A DNA stretch of 64,000 nt. It comes from Gardnerella vaginalis ATCC 14018 = JCM 11026. Lineage in GTDB: Bacteria; Actinomycetota; Actinomycetes; Actinomycetales; Bifidobacteriaceae. Each line of letters opens with the position of its first letter. Within the stretch, counting starts at the first letter, position 1. Both the position numbers and the translations under genes were made by a program. Below are positions 8,535 through 17,873 of the stretch, one piece after another. The notes beneath the pieces were generated by a model. The model made no database searches. It had not been told where the DNA came from and was given only the letters and a program-made list of their open reading frames with translations. The stretch covers positions 1,603,407 to 1,667,406 of the forward strand of contig NZ_AP012332.1 of NCBI RefSeq assembly GCF_001042655.1. Reading direction: 5' to 3'.

Positions 8535-10772
8535 ATGGTACAAATTTTTGACGCTCCCTCAAAGGCGATTCTGCGCGGTCAAATTGCAGAGCACATCGCC
8601 GAAGACGAAAAGGCAGAAAAGCGTGAGGCTCGTGAGGGCGAGCTACCGTTGCCAAAAGATCGCTTCTTTGACCGCGAGCTTAGCTGGTTAAAGTTCAATC
8701 GTCGCGTGCTTGAGCTAGCGCAAAATACTGATTTACCACTTCTTGAACGCGCTAATTTTGCAGCCATCTTTGCTTCCAACCTAGACGAGTTCTTTATGGT
8801 TCGAGTTGCAGGCTTAAAGCGCCGAATTGACTCAGGAATTGCAGTAACCGCTGCAAGTGGGCTTAGCCCGCGTCAGCAGTTGCGCGCAATTAGCGAGGTT
8901 ACGCATCGTCGTCAAGATGAGCATGCGCATTATGTTATTGACCACATTTTGCCAGAGCTTGCTAAGCAGCGCATTGTTATGCTCAGTTGGGACAAACTTA
9001 CGCAATCCGAAAAAGATAGACTTTCAGACTATTATCGCAAGCAGGTTTTCCCAGTATTAACGCCACTTGCAGTGGATCCTGCACACCCGTTCCCATATAT
9101 TTCTGGCAAGTCTATTAACTTGGCTGTTATTGTAGAAAATCCAAATTCTGGCAAATCGCATTTTGCTCGCGTAAAGATTCCAGATAATTTGAATCGTCTT
9201 GTTCCAGTTGACGATTTAACCGACGAAGAGGGTCGCGAAGAGCGCTACGGCTTTATTCCTATGGAAAAGTTGATTGCAGCACATTTGGAATCGCTTTTCC
9301 CAGGCATGATTATTAAAGAAGCGCGATCTTTCCGCGTTACGCGTAACGAAGATATTGACGTTGAGGAAGACGATGCAGAAAACTTGCTTAACGCTATGGA
9401 AAAGGAGCTTTTGCGTCGTCGTTTTGGACCGCCTATCCGTCTTGAGATTTCCGACGAAGCTAGCCCATTCTTGTCGCAGCTGCTGGCTAATCAGTTGCGT
9501 GTAAGCCCAGAGGAAGTCTATCGTTTGCCTTCGCCGCTAGATATGACGGTTCTTTTTGAGTTGCAGGCGCTGGATCGCCCAGATTTGAAGTATCGTCCGT
9601 TTATTCCTACTACAAATCGCCAGATTGCAGAAGTTGAAACTAGCCATGCGCAAGATATTTTCGCTTCGATTCGTGAGCATGATATTTTGCTTCATCACCC
9701 TTACGATTCGTTCTCTACTTCTGTTCAAGCGTTCTTGGCGCAGGCGGCGGCAGATCCAAAGGTGCTTGCAATTAAGCAAACGCTGTACCGCACGTCTAGC
9801 AATTCGCCAATTATTGACGCTCTTGTTGACGCAGCACACGCTGGCAAGCAGGTTCTTGCGCTTGTTGAGATTAAAGCGCGATTCGACGAAGACGCTAACA
9901 TCGCTTGGGCGCGTAAGCTTGAGCGCGCAGGCGTTCACGTTGTTTACGGCATTGTTGGATTGAAGACGCATTGCAAGCTTTCGCTTGTGGTTCGCCAAGA
10001 AGCCGAAGGATTGCGCCGCTATTGCCACGTTGGTACTGGCAACTATAACCCTAAGACGGCTCGCCTTTACACAGATTTGGGCTTGCTTACTTGCGATCCT
10101 GTAGTTGGTCAAGATTTGACTCGCTTGTTTAATCAGCTTTCGGGTTACGCTCCAAAGTCTAGTTTCCATCGCTTGCTTGTGGCTCCTCGCACAGTTCGAA
10201 CGGGCATTATTGAGCGAATTCGCAGGGAAGAGGCAGCGGCTCTTGCTGGAAAAGAAGCGTGGATTAAGATTAAAGTCAATTCTGTTGTTGACGAAAAGAC
10301 GATTGACGCTTTGTACCGCGCGGCTCAAGCTGGAGTAAAGATTGACATTGTTGAGCGTGGAATTTGCTCGCTAAAGCCTGGCATTGAAGGATTGAGCGAG
10401 AATATTCGAGTTCGCTCTATTCTTGGCAGATTCCTTGAGCACAGCCGAATCTATGCTTTTGCTAATTCTTGCGGTCCGCAAATTGGCGATGGTCCTGCAA
10501 GTGGCCCAGAAGTGTGGATTGGCTCGGCCGATTTGATGCATCGAAATCTTGATCGCCGCGTTGAAACACTGGTTCGCATAAGCGCTCCAGACCAGGTGGA
10601 AGCGTTGATTCAATACATTGATTTGCAAATGGCTGATTCAACAGTTTCTTGGTGGATGGATGGAGATGGCACATACACGCTGCATTCTCGCGATTCCGAA
10701 GGTCGTCCTCTAGTTGACAGTCAGGAATATCTAATTCATACTCACACACGCAAACCTCGAGGTGTGAACTGA
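8535..10772 (+). CDS. ppk: Polyphosphate kinase 1
   Basis: About 745 residues. It reversibly polymerises ATP gamma-phosphate into polyphosphate. Visible hallmarks: [16 protein letters not shown] near the N-terminus, [25 protein letters not shown], then the two phospholipase-D-like domains with [13 protein letters not shown] and [19 protein letters not shown] (autophosphorylated-His region). I choose the ATG at 8535 (MVQIFDAPS), because the 47 codons upstream look non-coding and the start context matches bifidobacterial Ppk from memory; the GGAG there is unusually close to the ATG. The repeat array upstream suggests phosphate control. Confidence 0.95.
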   Translation: MVQIFDAPSKAILRGQIAEHIAEDEKAEKREAREGELPLPKDRFFDRELSWLKFNRRVLELAQNTDLPLLERANFAAIFASNLDEFFMVRVAGLKRRIDSGIAVTAASGLSPRQQLRAISEVTHRRQDEHAHYVIDHILPELAKQRIVMLSWDKLTQSEKDRLSDYYRKQVFPVLTPLAVDPAHPFPYISGKSINLAVIVENPNSGKSHFARVKIPDNLNRLVPVDDLTDEEGREERYGFIPMEKLIAAHLESLFPGMIIKEARSFRVTRNEDIDVEEDDAENLLNAMEKELLRRRFGPPIRLEISDEASPFLSQLLANQLRVSPEEVYRLPSPLDMTVLFELQALDRPDLKYRPFIPTTNRQIAEVETSHAQDIFASIREHDILLHHPYDSFSTSVQAFLAQAAADPKVLAIKQTLYRTSSNSPIIDALVDAAHAGKQVLALVEIKARFDEDANIAWARKLERAGVHVVYGIVGLKTHCKLSLVVRQEAEGLRRYCHVGTGNYNPKTARLYTDLGLLTCDPVVGQDLTRLFNQLSGYAPKSSFHRLLVAPRTVRTGIIERIRREEAAALAGKEAWIKIKVNSVVDEKTIDALYRAAQAGVKIDIVERGICSLKPGIEGLSENIRVRSILGRFLEHSRIYAFANSCGPQIGDGPASGPEVWIGSADLMHRNLDRRVETLVRISAPDQVEALIQYIDLQMADSTVSWWMDGDGTYTLHSRDSEGRPLVDSQEYLIHTHTRKPRGVN

Positions 10773-10800
10773 TTGCGAGTAACTAATAAACAATAGGCAA

Positions 10801-10832
10801 AGAGCCAGATTCAGCAATATGATTCTGGCTCT
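10801..10832. terminator. Bidirectional terminator between ppk and DUF4143 ATPase
   Basis: AGAGCCAGA pairs exactly with TCTGGCTCT around a 14-base loop, followed on the plus strand by TTGTTGTATTT. It serves the convergent ends of ppk and the minus-strand ATPase gene. Confidence 0.7.
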
Positions 10833-10861
10833 TGTTGTATTTATTGCTCCTTCTAATCTGA

Positions 10862-12229
10862 CTAAATCTCAAGCGTTCCCTCAGCCAAATCGCTAGCCAC
10901 GAACGTCATAAAATAAAATGGCATAGTCGCGATTTTCTGATTTGCATCATAGCCATAATTATTTTTAGAAACTTTTATTGCAAACTCAAACTTGTTGTGC
11001 ATTGCAAACTTATTTAGAGAATTAAGAGTTCCTCTGCCTTTTTTAACATCAATCGGAAAAAGTTTGTTATTTGATTCAATTATAAATTCCAATTCTGAAT
11101 CTGATTTTCCGCGCCAATAAAACAGTTTTAAACCATTTGCGCTAAGTTCGTTTGCAACGTAATTTTCGAAGAAAATACCAGATAGCGTATTGTCTCTTTC
11201 GTTTGAAATAAAAGATGCTGCATTAACTCCGCTTTGATATGAGAACATGCCAATATCGCACAAAAATAGTCGGAAATTACTTTCGTTTTCTTGCATAAGC
11301 GGCGTGGTTATATGCTCTTTGAGTTGGAATGACTGATTAACAATATGAGTCATAAGCAGCCACTGAATGGACGTCGCAAAATCTCTAGTTCTACTGTCTT
11401 TTTTAATAAGACCAGCTGAAAAGTTTTTTGATTCCTTGTTAAGCTCTCTGAAAATATTCTCAAATAAAAGTCGAGATCTTAAAATCGATTCGCTACTTGC
11501 TTGGTACAACTCCATATCTGCAAGATAATTGTCATAAAGCGAGCGCAAAATCTCACGCGATTCTAGTAAATCTTTACGTTCAATGTATGCCTGTACTGCT
11601 TCTGGCATACCCCCAATCAGCAAATATTTATACACTTCATTTAACGCAAGATTGTGAATTTCTGTAGGCAGCGCTTGCTTAGAATCATATGCTTCGCGCA
11701 CCTTTGAATATAGAAGACTATTATTGTTCAGTAGGAACTCACCAAAAGTCATTGGATATATTGTTATCTGGTCAATTTTGCCTACTGGAAAGAGGAATTG
11801 ACCAACTGCTGATTTCGACGAATTTTGCTTGTGAGCTTCGCGATGCAATTTAATTCGCACCATTGAACCCGTTGCAATTACGTGAATTTTTCTAAAATCT
11901 TGGCAAAAATATTTAAGCGACGAAATAATATTTGGGCATTCTTGGATCTCGTCAAAAATCAGCAAAGTGCCTTCATCTATAGCCTTGGAAAATCGCAAAG
12001 ACAAGTATTCTATAATCTTTTCTGCGTTTGCTGTGCTTTCGCAAAAGTTACGAACCTCATCTTCTTTTTTAAGATCGATGTAAATATAACTATTTTTATA
12101 ATATTTTTCCGCAAAAAGTTCTTTTACTAGATACGTTTTGCCAACCTGGCGCGCACCCCATATTATTAGCGGCTTGCGATTCGGCTTGCTATTCCAGGCG
12201 ATTAATTTTTGTAATGCTAGTCGTTCCAT
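10862..12229 (-). CDS. AAA ATPase with DUF4143 (archaeal-type ATPase family)
   Basis: 455 residues. The N-terminal AAA domain has Walker A WGARQVGKTYLVKEL, Walker B LLIFDEIQECPNI and a sensor-like HVIATGS. The C-terminal DUF4143 region has LFLCDIGMFSYQSGV and a restriction-nuclease-like segment in which ELEFII is followed by FPIDVKKG (an E...D-x-K pattern). The family is widespread and frequently horizontally moved; its role is unsettled. It is not linked to ppk (convergent, own terminator). Directly upstream lie an extended -10 box and three 33-bp repeats, one of which falls inside the promoter, suggesting strong self-regulation. Confidence 0.88.
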   Translation of the reverse strand: MERLALQKLIAWNSKPNRKPLIIWGARQVGKTYLVKELFAEKYYKNSYIYIDLKKEDEVRNFCESTANAEKIIEYLSLRFSKAIDEGTLLIFDEIQECPNIISSLKYFCQDFRKIHVIATGSMVRIKLHREAHKQNSSKSAVGQFLFPVGKIDQITIYPMTFGEFLLNNNSLLYSKVREAYDSKQALPTEIHNLALNEVYKYLLIGGMPEAVQAYIERKDLLESREILRSLYDNYLADMELYQASSESILRSRLLFENIFRELNKESKNFSAGLIKKDSRTRDFATSIQWLLMTHIVNQSFQLKEHITTPLMQENESNFRLFLCDIGMFSYQSGVNAASFISNERDNTLSGIFFENYVANELSANGLKLFYWRGKSDSELEFIIESNNKLFPIDVKKGRGTLNSLNKFAMHNKFEFAIKVSKNNYGYDANQKIATMPFYFMTFVASDLAEGTLEI

Positions 12230-12261
12230 GGCTTACTCTTTTTAATGTTGATATTACAACG

Positions 12262-12267
12262 ATTATA
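12262..12267 (-). promoter_or_regulatory. -10 box (TATAAT) of the DUF4143 ATPase gene
   Basis: A perfect TATAAT on the minus strand preceded by TGC (extended -10), about 33 bases upstream of the ATG at 12229. The upstream side runs directly into the first 33-bp repeat, so that repeat occupies the spacer and -35 area. Confidence 0.6.
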
Positions 12268-12270
12268 GCA

Positions 12271-12369
12271 TTATTTGCCAGTTTTAGGAGGTTTTTTGAG
12301 CAATTATTTGCCAGTTTTGGCATGTTTTTTACGCCATAATTTGCCAGTTTTTGTAAGTTTGGGAATTTA
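12271..12369. repeat. Three tandem 33-bp repeats upstream of DUF4143 ATPase
   Basis: The core TTTGCCAGTTTT occurs at 12274, 12307 and 12340, exactly 33 bp apart, inside units beginning TTATTTGCC, TTATTTGCC and TAATTTGCC. A second conserved block, GTTT(TTT), follows each core after five bases. In the middle unit the core reads TGCCAGTTTTGGCA, itself an inverted repeat. The 33-bp phase puts each copy on nearly the same helix face. The remaining ~230 bases up to 12598 are A/T-rich and hold only the expected promoter of the next gene. Confidence 0.8.
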
Positions 12370-12598
12370 GTGTTGCCAATGTTTTAGTACAAGTCAATTA
12401 CACGCGCGAGAACAATAATCTTATTCTTTAAATTTTCAACTACTTTTATGTACATTTTATACAAAAAACTATTTGTAGATTGCAAATATGATATTTTACG
12501 ATATTCTTATATAAGATATATCGCTGTAGATAGTAGATAATAATCAAAAAATTGATGCTATTTTTGGTTAAATAGCAAACTTAGCACTGGAGACCACT

Positions 12599-13924
12599 AT
12601 GTTGCTTAATTTTAGCGTAGAAAACGCACTAAGTTTTCGTCAATCGCAACAATTCAGCATGCAAAGAACCGTACATGCAAAAAACAGTTCGTGGCCCCAT
12701 CCAGATGTATCAACTCTTGCAGCCATTTACGGAGGAAATGCCTCAGGGAAAACAAATCTGCTAAAATGCATAGCATTCTTAAAAAATTTTGTGGAAGGAA
12801 GCTTCAAAGGCGGTAACTCAAATTCAAAAATAAATGCACTTCCTTTTCTTTTAAATAAAGAATCTGAAAATGAACCTTCAACATTCTTTATAGAATTTAT
12901 TGCAAAAGATAACAACAGATATAAATATTGGTTTACCTTCAATAATAATTACATTATTGAAGAAGGACTATGGCTTTTCCGCTCTACAACAAACAGAAAA
13001 ACTGTGCTGTTTGAACGAGAGCATGGCAAACCAATGCGATTTGGCTCAAATCTAAAAACCATAGGAAAAACTGTAGAAAAAATTACAAGAGACAACGCAT
13101 TATTTCTATCTGCATCTGCAGCATCAGGTGTACAAGCATTGCAAGCTGCATACGAAGAAATAACTTCTACACAGCAATGCAAAACAGTTGACTTTGATAA
13201 GTATTCCAATAATTTGATAACAGTTTTACAAGAAAATCCAGATTTTGCATCCAACATTAGCAAGTTGCTAAAATATGCAGATTTAGGATTAAAAGGTGTA
13301 ACAGTCCAATCCGAACAGCTAGATGCTAAACAATCAGAAAAACTAGCGAGACTCGCAAATCTTCTTAATGAACTTGACGGAGACAACAATAAACTTACAG
13401 ATAACACTTCTGAAAACACTGAAAAATTGCAAAAATTCAGTGTTTCACGTTTAATGTTTACACATTCTGGTCAAAAAGATTGCCAACTTCCTGAAGATTT
13501 TGAATCTTTAGGAACTAAAACAGCATTATTGCTATTTGCTTTCGTTATAGATGCATTATCAAAACATTCCATACTTCTAATCGATGAAATCGACACAAGT
13601 CTAAGCATGCAATTCGTGTCTGAAATACTCAAGCTTTACAGTAATCCAGAAACGAATCCTAACCAATCGCAATTAATTTTTACTACTCACGATTTAAGTC
13701 TTATTAGTAATTCTGGAACCGACAAAACTATTCTCGACAGAGATCAAATTTGGTTTATAGAGAAAAATACATTAGGCGAATCTTCACTACATCCACTTAC
13801 GGAATGGGAAAACCGCAATGTAAACTTTGGTAAAAACTATCAACACAACATATATGTCTCAGCGCCACAACCTTCGCTACATGATGTTTTTGCGGAAATA
13901 CTTACAAATACTAACAGAAGCTAA
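12599..13924 (+). CDS. RloA-like AAA15-family ATPase (putative defence ATPase)
   Basis: 441 residues. N-terminal LLNFSVENALSFR followed by Walker A YGGNASGKTNLLK (K51), typical of the COG1106/AAA15 ABC-like ATPases that recognise phage or DNA damage in OLD, AbiL, PARIS and RloA systems. The C-terminal half has ILLIDEIDTSLS (Walker B, D329-E330) and LIFTTHDLSLI (H-loop); the middle is a helical insertion with a LANLLNELD-type stretch. GGAG lies eight bases upstream of the ATG. The RloB-like gene follows 55 bases later on the same strand with its own strong ribosome site, so the two form a two-gene unit. Unusually A-rich relative to neighbouring housekeeping genes, consistent with acquisition. 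Confidence 0.85.
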   Translation: MLLNFSVENALSFRQSQQFSMQRTVHAKNSSWPHPDVSTLAAIYGGNASGKTNLLKCIAFLKNFVEGSFKGGNSNSKINALPFLLNKESENEPSTFFIEFIAKDNNRYKYWFTFNNNYIIEEGLWLFRSTTNRKTVLFEREHGKPMRFGSNLKTIGKTVEKITRDNALFLSASAASGVQALQAAYEEITSTQQCKTVDFDKYSNNLITVLQENPDFASNISKLLKYADLGLKGVTVQSEQLDAKQSEKLARLANLLNELDGDNNKLTDNTSENTEKLQKFSVSRLMFTHSGQKDCQLPEDFESLGTKTALLLFAFVIDALSKHSILLIDEIDTSLSMQFVSEILKLYSNPETNPNQSQLIFTTHDLSLISNSGTDKTILDRDQIWFIEKNTLGESSLHPLTEWENRNVNFGKNYQHNIYVSAPQPSLHDVFAEILTNTNRS

Positions 13925-13979
13925 AACACTACCAATATTCAAAACGATATAAAACACTAGTATTCATGAGGAGCGGGCT

Positions 13980-14702
13980 ATGGTTCATGTTCCATCACAC
14001 GGCCGTTCAAAGAAACAGTCGAAACGAAATAAAAGATTCCTCATTGTTTGTGGCGGTGTAGTTACAGAGTTTGAGTATTTTAGCTATATAAAATCAGAAG
14101 TAAGTAAATATTGTGCTACATCATGGGATATTCATAAATCAATTAACATAGAAAAAGAGGGCGTAGATCCACTCACTTTAACAAATTATGCGATTAAACT
14201 TGAGAGATTAGACTGCAAAGAAGCGAAAAAAGAAAACTACAATCCGTTTACACTGGTATGGGTTGTAACAGACGTTGATGAATTTGGAGAAAAAATTCAA
14301 CAAGCTCAATCTAAGTCGGATTCAACTTGTGGGAAGATAAAATTAGTAATTTCCAACCCTTGCTTCGAAGTATGGCTTATTGACCATATAAAAAGCTGCC
14401 CTCTTTCTTGCACAGAAACGCGAGATTGCCAAAAAGAAGCAAAAGAACTTGGGCTACTTCACAACACTACTGGGAATAAAAATAAGCATATCCAATTAGA
14501 AAAATTAACTGGAAACTATAAGAATGCTTTTAAAAACGCAAAGCAGCATATGCAAACCGAACAGATAGAAAATCGCAAAAATCACCCTTCAGTAACTCAA
14601 AAGTCAAACTACGCTCCTTGGACAGATGTTCCAGAAATAGTAGAAACAATATTAAATGAATGCAAGCGTGTATCAGGAATAGATTTGTCAGAAAAATTGT
14701 GA
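13980..14702 (+). CDS. RloB-like TOPRIM-domain protein (putative defence effector)
   Basis: 240 residues. A basic start (GRSKKQSKRNKR) leads into FLIVCGGVVTEFEYF, where E30/E32 can supply the TOPRIM glutamate, then WVVTDVDEFG at 94-103 gives the TOPRIM D-x-D pair (D98, D100). The RloB hallmark NPCFEVWLIDH lies at 126-136, followed by the GNKNKHIQ and NHPSVT segments of that family. A GAGGAG site precedes the start. By analogy with AbiL (AbiLi ATPase + RloB-like AbiLii) and PARIS, it is probably the nuclease or toxic effector released by the upstream ATPase; that is inference. Confidence 0.82.
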   Translation: MVHVPSHGRSKKQSKRNKRFLIVCGGVVTEFEYFSYIKSEVSKYCATSWDIHKSINIEKEGVDPLTLTNYAIKLERLDCKEAKKENYNPFTLVWVVTDVDEFGEKIQQAQSKSDSTCGKIKLVISNPCFEVWLIDHIKSCPLSCTETRDCQKEAKELGLLHNTTGNKNKHIQLEKLTGNYKNAFKNAKQHMQTEQIENRKNHPSVTQKSNYAPWTDVPEIVETILNECKRVSGIDLSEKL

Positions 14703-14811
14703 ATTAATGATGTAACTACATATGTCTTCATTACTGTTATTAACAGCAATAATCTAGATGTGGGTGAGATGATGGCGCAATATTGATGAGTCATCACGTC
14801 TATGGAGTGAA

Positions 14812-14876
14812 TTATCACAGTCACGGAAGTTAAAATGACAGTCACAGCGCTTTTATCACTATCATGACTGTGATAA
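14812..14876. repeat. 12-bp perfect inverted repeat after the RloA/RloB-like pair
   Basis: TTATCACAGTCA (14812-14823) is matched exactly by TGACTGTGATAA (14865-14876), with a further ACAGTCAC copy between them (about 14838). No T-run follows, so it is not a standard terminator. It may be an operator, an end sequence of the mobile segment, or a processed 3' hairpin. The remainder of the 303-bp gap up to 15005 holds no feature I recognise. Confidence 0.5.
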
Positions 14877-15005
14877 ACGTAAGCAACGTAAATATGCGAA
14901 AACCAGCAACTAAATTGACTCTAACCAAATAAGCGAATAAACGAATCGTAATAAATAACCAGGCACAACTAAAAGTTGCGAAAGAAAGCCGCTAAAATAG
15001 TGAAT

Positions 15006-16169
15006 ATGAGTGTAGTAACGACGCGATACGTTGAGGCTGCTGGCGGAATTATTTATCGCAAGCGAAATACAATAGACAGCTCAAACACAAGTGACTTGAA
15101 AAAAACAAGCAATCAAGCGGACATGATAAGCGATGACGACTTTGAGCTTTGCCTAGTCTACCGTCCTAAATATGACGATTGGAGCTGGCCAAAAGGCAAG
15201 AATGAGCCAAAAGAATCGCATCGTCACACAGCTGTGCGCGAAGTTGGGGAAGAAACAGGCTACGCAGTAACACTAGGACCTCACATTGCACAAATAGAAT
15301 ATCCGCTTGAAAACGAAGGCAAAAAATCAATCTCAAAAAGCGGTGCGAAAAACAGTTCACAAAACAACAACAAAACAGAAGTAGTTAAGCGAATTCACTA
15401 CTGGATGATGCGCGAAATAGACGAGAATGCCGCAATGAAGCGACTACCAGCATTTGGTCCAATAAAACCAGCAAAACCTACTGAAATTGGCAATGTTATA
15501 TGGCTTACTCCTTCTAAAGCTCGCAAAAAACTCACACACGATAGCGATAGAAAAGTTTTAGATGCTTTTCTTGAAAAGCTACACGATGGTCAAACTGAAT
15601 ATAAGACATTGATACTAGTACGACATGGAAAAGCTGAATCACGTAAATCATGGCAAGGCAGCGAAGCAACTCGTCCAATCACTCCTCTTGGATCTGCAGC
15701 ATCCTACGCTCTAGGTCGTGAGCTTGCTTGCTATGCTCCAAATCGAATTGTCTCGTCACCTTGGAAACGTTGCGTGGAAACTGTTGCAACTTTTGCACAC
15801 GATTCTTCTCTTTCTATAGAACAGATTGCGGAACTTACTGAAGACCATCATGAGAATAAACCAAAATCTACATTATCTGTTCTTATAAGTGAAATACAAA
15901 ATCTTGATTGCAACGCACAAAACACACAAAACACACAAAACACAGAAGCAAATATTAACAATTCAACAGTTATGTGTTTGCATCGCCCTATTATCGGCAC
16001 TTTCTTTGACTATTTGCGAGGAATCACAAAACCGCGAGCACATAAACGTATACTTAGCCAAAAATCTCCATACATGCCTACTGGTAGCGCAATAGTTTTG
16101 CATATTAGCAATACTTCTAAAGGCGCTCGCATTATTGATATTGAAAAGGTGTTACCAATTGTCTACTAG
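15006..16169 (+). CDS. NUDIX hydrolase fused to histidine phosphatase (MutT1-like)
   Basis: 387 residues from the ATG at 15006; a TTG ten codons upstream is also in frame but less likely. The N-terminal half is a NUDIX domain with a full Nudix box (G-x5-E-x7-REVGEETG, starting at GKNEPKE). The C-terminal half is a phosphoglycerate-mutase-like domain starting LILVRHGKAESRKSW, with the RHG catalytic motif and a later HRP segment. This two-domain layout is that of mycobacterial MutT1, which cleans 8-oxo-dGTP and diadenosine polyphosphates. A small NTQNTQNTE repeat breaks the phosphatase domain near 15915-15950. The next gene overlaps its stop. Confidence 0.88.
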   Translation: MSVVTTRYVEAAGGIIYRKRNTIDSSNTSDLKKTSNQADMISDDDFELCLVYRPKYDDWSWPKGKNEPKESHRHTAVREVGEETGYAVTLGPHIAQIEYPLENEGKKSISKSGAKNSSQNNNKTEVVKRIHYWMMREIDENAAMKRLPAFGPIKPAKPTEIGNVIWLTPSKARKKLTHDSDRKVLDAFLEKLHDGQTEYKTLILVRHGKAESRKSWQGSEATRPITPLGSAASYALGRELACYAPNRIVSSPWKRCVETVATFAHDSSLSIEQIAELTEDHHENKPKSTLSVLISEIQNLDCNAQNTQNTQNTEANINNSTVMCLHRPIIGTFFDYLRGITKPRAHKRILSQKSPYMPTGSAIVLHISNTSKGARIIDIEKVLPIVY

Positions 16170-16878
16170 CCTTAATTCACAATCGAGTTCTATCCATTCG
16201 AGCAGATCTGCTTTTATGCCAAGTCCAATAGGTGCAAGTCGCCCAAGCAGACCTGCACAAATGGATCCTGCAATGCTCGCGCAAATTGAAGGCGGCACAG
16301 ATCCACAAATTGTAAACGAAATCAGCCACACTTCAGCAGCAGTTCTGCTTAACCGCGTGCATAAAACACAATCTCCAGAGATTGTGGAACGCGTACTGAA
16401 TTTGGTTGAGAATGAGGGTATTGAGGTCATCGCAGACTTGTGGAGTCAAGCGCAACCAGATTCGCTCCCTGGAATGCTTTTTAGGCTATATTTGCTTAGG
16501 GAGTCTTTGCGTAAGCAGCGAGAAGCATATGCGGAGTATTGGAATCTTGGAGAACCCTCTGCAACTAGCGCTTCAGCAATTACTGGAATTGACGAATCTC
16601 CTACAGGAGAAGATATTGCGCGACTCGCGGATTCTATTCTTTCTGGTGCTTTTACGGGCGATTTTGCTGTTGCTCTATATCGAGCTTCTGCGTTTACTGC
16701 GATTATTTCGTGCGGAATGCGTTCTTACGCGAAAAAATTAACACAGAAGATGAACGATTCCAAAAGAGATGATTCACAGCGTCTTGCTAGCGTTTTGCAC
16801 AAATCCGCAAACATGCATGCACTTTCCTTATGCTTCGCTAATGGAGCTAAATTGTGGAGACTTGGAAAACTCGATTAG
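16159..16878 (+). CDS. Conserved hypothetical cytoplasmic protein
   Basis: About 239 residues, no family recognised. I favour the TTG at 16159, overlapping the last 11 bases of the preceding gene, because AAAGG lies nine bases upstream; ATG at 16216 (MPSPIG) is an alternative. The protein is Ser/Ala rich at first, then mostly helical, with EIVERVLNLVENEGIEV, LPGMLFRLYLLRESLRKQREAYAEYW and an Ala-rich helix near AVALYRASAFTAIIS. No signal peptide or membrane segment. The overlap with the NUDIX-phosphatase gene suggests translational coupling. Confidence 0.75.
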   Translation: MSTSLNSQSSSIHSSRSAFMPSPIGASRPSRPAQMDPAMLAQIEGGTDPQIVNEISHTSAAVLLNRVHKTQSPEIVERVLNLVENEGIEVIADLWSQAQPDSLPGMLFRLYLLRESLRKQREAYAEYWNLGEPSATSASAITGIDESPTGEDIARLADSILSGAFTGDFAVALYRASAFTAIISCGMRSYAKKLTQKMNDSKRDDSQRLASVLHKSANMHALSLCFANGAKLWRLGKLD

Positions 16879-16960
16879 TTTATTTGTTATCACACTGCGT
16901 TTATTTGTTATACAACAGCGCGGCGCGCTGAAATCTAAAAGCATGTATACTCGGGAAGTG

Positions 16961-17046
16961 ACGCTGGCTTGTGTTTAAGCCCCGGGCTCCATTTTTTGCC
17001 GCTGCGAGCGGCGTTTGCGCCGACAGGCGCTTTCGCAAGTCAGCGT
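16961..17046 (+). ncRNA. Candidate structured RNA upstream of upp
   Basis: A GC-rich island in A/T-rich DNA. An outer 11-bp stem (ACGCTGGCTTG with CAAGTCAGCGT, one G-U pair) closes a multi-branch containing AGCC/GGCT (16978-16988), GCCGCT/AGCGGC around GCG (16998-17012) and GCGCC/GGCGC around GACA (17017-17030). A TATACT hexamer lies 11 bases upstream (16946-16951), and TTTTAATTTT follows the structure. It does not match SRP RNA, tmRNA, RNase P RNA or a riboswitch that I can recall. It may be a stand-alone small RNA or an upp leader element (upp starts 130 bases later). Strand is inferred from the promoter and upp. Confidence 0.55.
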
Positions 17047-17175
17047 TTTCAAGTATGTTTTAATTTTCCAGCAATTCACAAAATTCAACCTTCATTAACA
17101 CTTGTTTATATTTTTTCTAAATAGTCACGGCACGCCGATAGCTTAACATGCCGCACTTGCACTAATCTAGAAGGT

Positions 17176-17814
17176 ATGGATCTTCATGTTTTACATCATC
17201 CGCTGGTGGACCACAAGCTCACCGTTTTGCGTGATAAGAATACACCTTCTAACATTTTCCGCGAGTTAGTTTCCGAATTGGTAACTCTCGAAGCATACGA
17301 AGCAACCCGCAATTTGGAAGTTAGCGATCGCGAGATTGAAACTCCTATTTGCAAGATGACTGGCAAGCATTTGAACCGCCCACGCCCAATGGTTGTGCCA
17401 GTTTTGCGCGCAGGTTTGGGTATGCTTGACGGCATGACTCGCCTTCTTCCAACCGCTGAGGTTGGATTCCTTGGTATGAAGCGCGACGAGCAGACTCTCG
17501 ACATCGTCACTTATGCTAACCGTTTGCCAGAAGATTTGACTGGTCGTCAGTGCTTCTTACTGGACCCAATGCTTGCCACTGGTGGCACTCTTATTGCGGC
17601 TACGCACTATTTGGCTGAGCGCGGCGCTAAGGATGTTACTGCTATTAACATTTTGGCAGCTCCAGAAGGCTTGGAACGCCTAGAGAAGGAGATTGATCCT
17701 TCTATTGACTTTAAGGTTGTTGTTTGCGCTGTTGATGAGCACTTAAACGACAAGGCTTATATCGTTCCTGGTCTTGGCGATGCTGGCGATCGCTTGTATG
17801 GTTTAATTGATTAA
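17176..17814 (+). CDS. upp: Uracil phosphoribosyltransferase
   Basis: 212 residues, normal length. Makes UMP from uracil and PRPP for pyrimidine salvage. Starts MDLHVLHHPLVDHKLTVLRD as expected for the family, contains PMVVPVLRAGLGM, and has the PRPP-binding loop LLDPMLATGGTLIAA and the uracil-binding C-terminal GLGDAGDRLYG. It stands alone, preceded by a structured RNA candidate and followed by a strong terminator. Confidence 0.97.
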   Translation: MDLHVLHHPLVDHKLTVLRDKNTPSNIFRELVSELVTLEAYEATRNLEVSDREIETPICKMTGKHLNRPRPMVVPVLRAGLGMLDGMTRLLPTAEVGFLGMKRDEQTLDIVTYANRLPEDLTGRQCFLLDPMLATGGTLIAATHYLAERGAKDVTAINILAAPEGLERLEKEIDPSIDFKVVVCAVDEHLNDKAYIVPGLGDAGDRLYGLID

Positions 17815-17873
17815 TAGTTACTAACCGAATCAAACGAAAACTAGAATCAAAAACTAGAATTTAAAACCACAAA

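Noticed and set aside
9537..10328. 263-codon open frame on the minus strand inside ppk
   Set aside because: Fully antisense to a well-conserved ppk region; its translation is Asn/Arg/Ser-rich without any family character, as expected of a shadow.
16961..17046. SRP 4.5S RNA, tmRNA or a known riboswitch before upp
   Set aside because: Lacks the SRP GGAA-loop consensus, any tRNA-like ends, and any riboswitch core that I can recognise.
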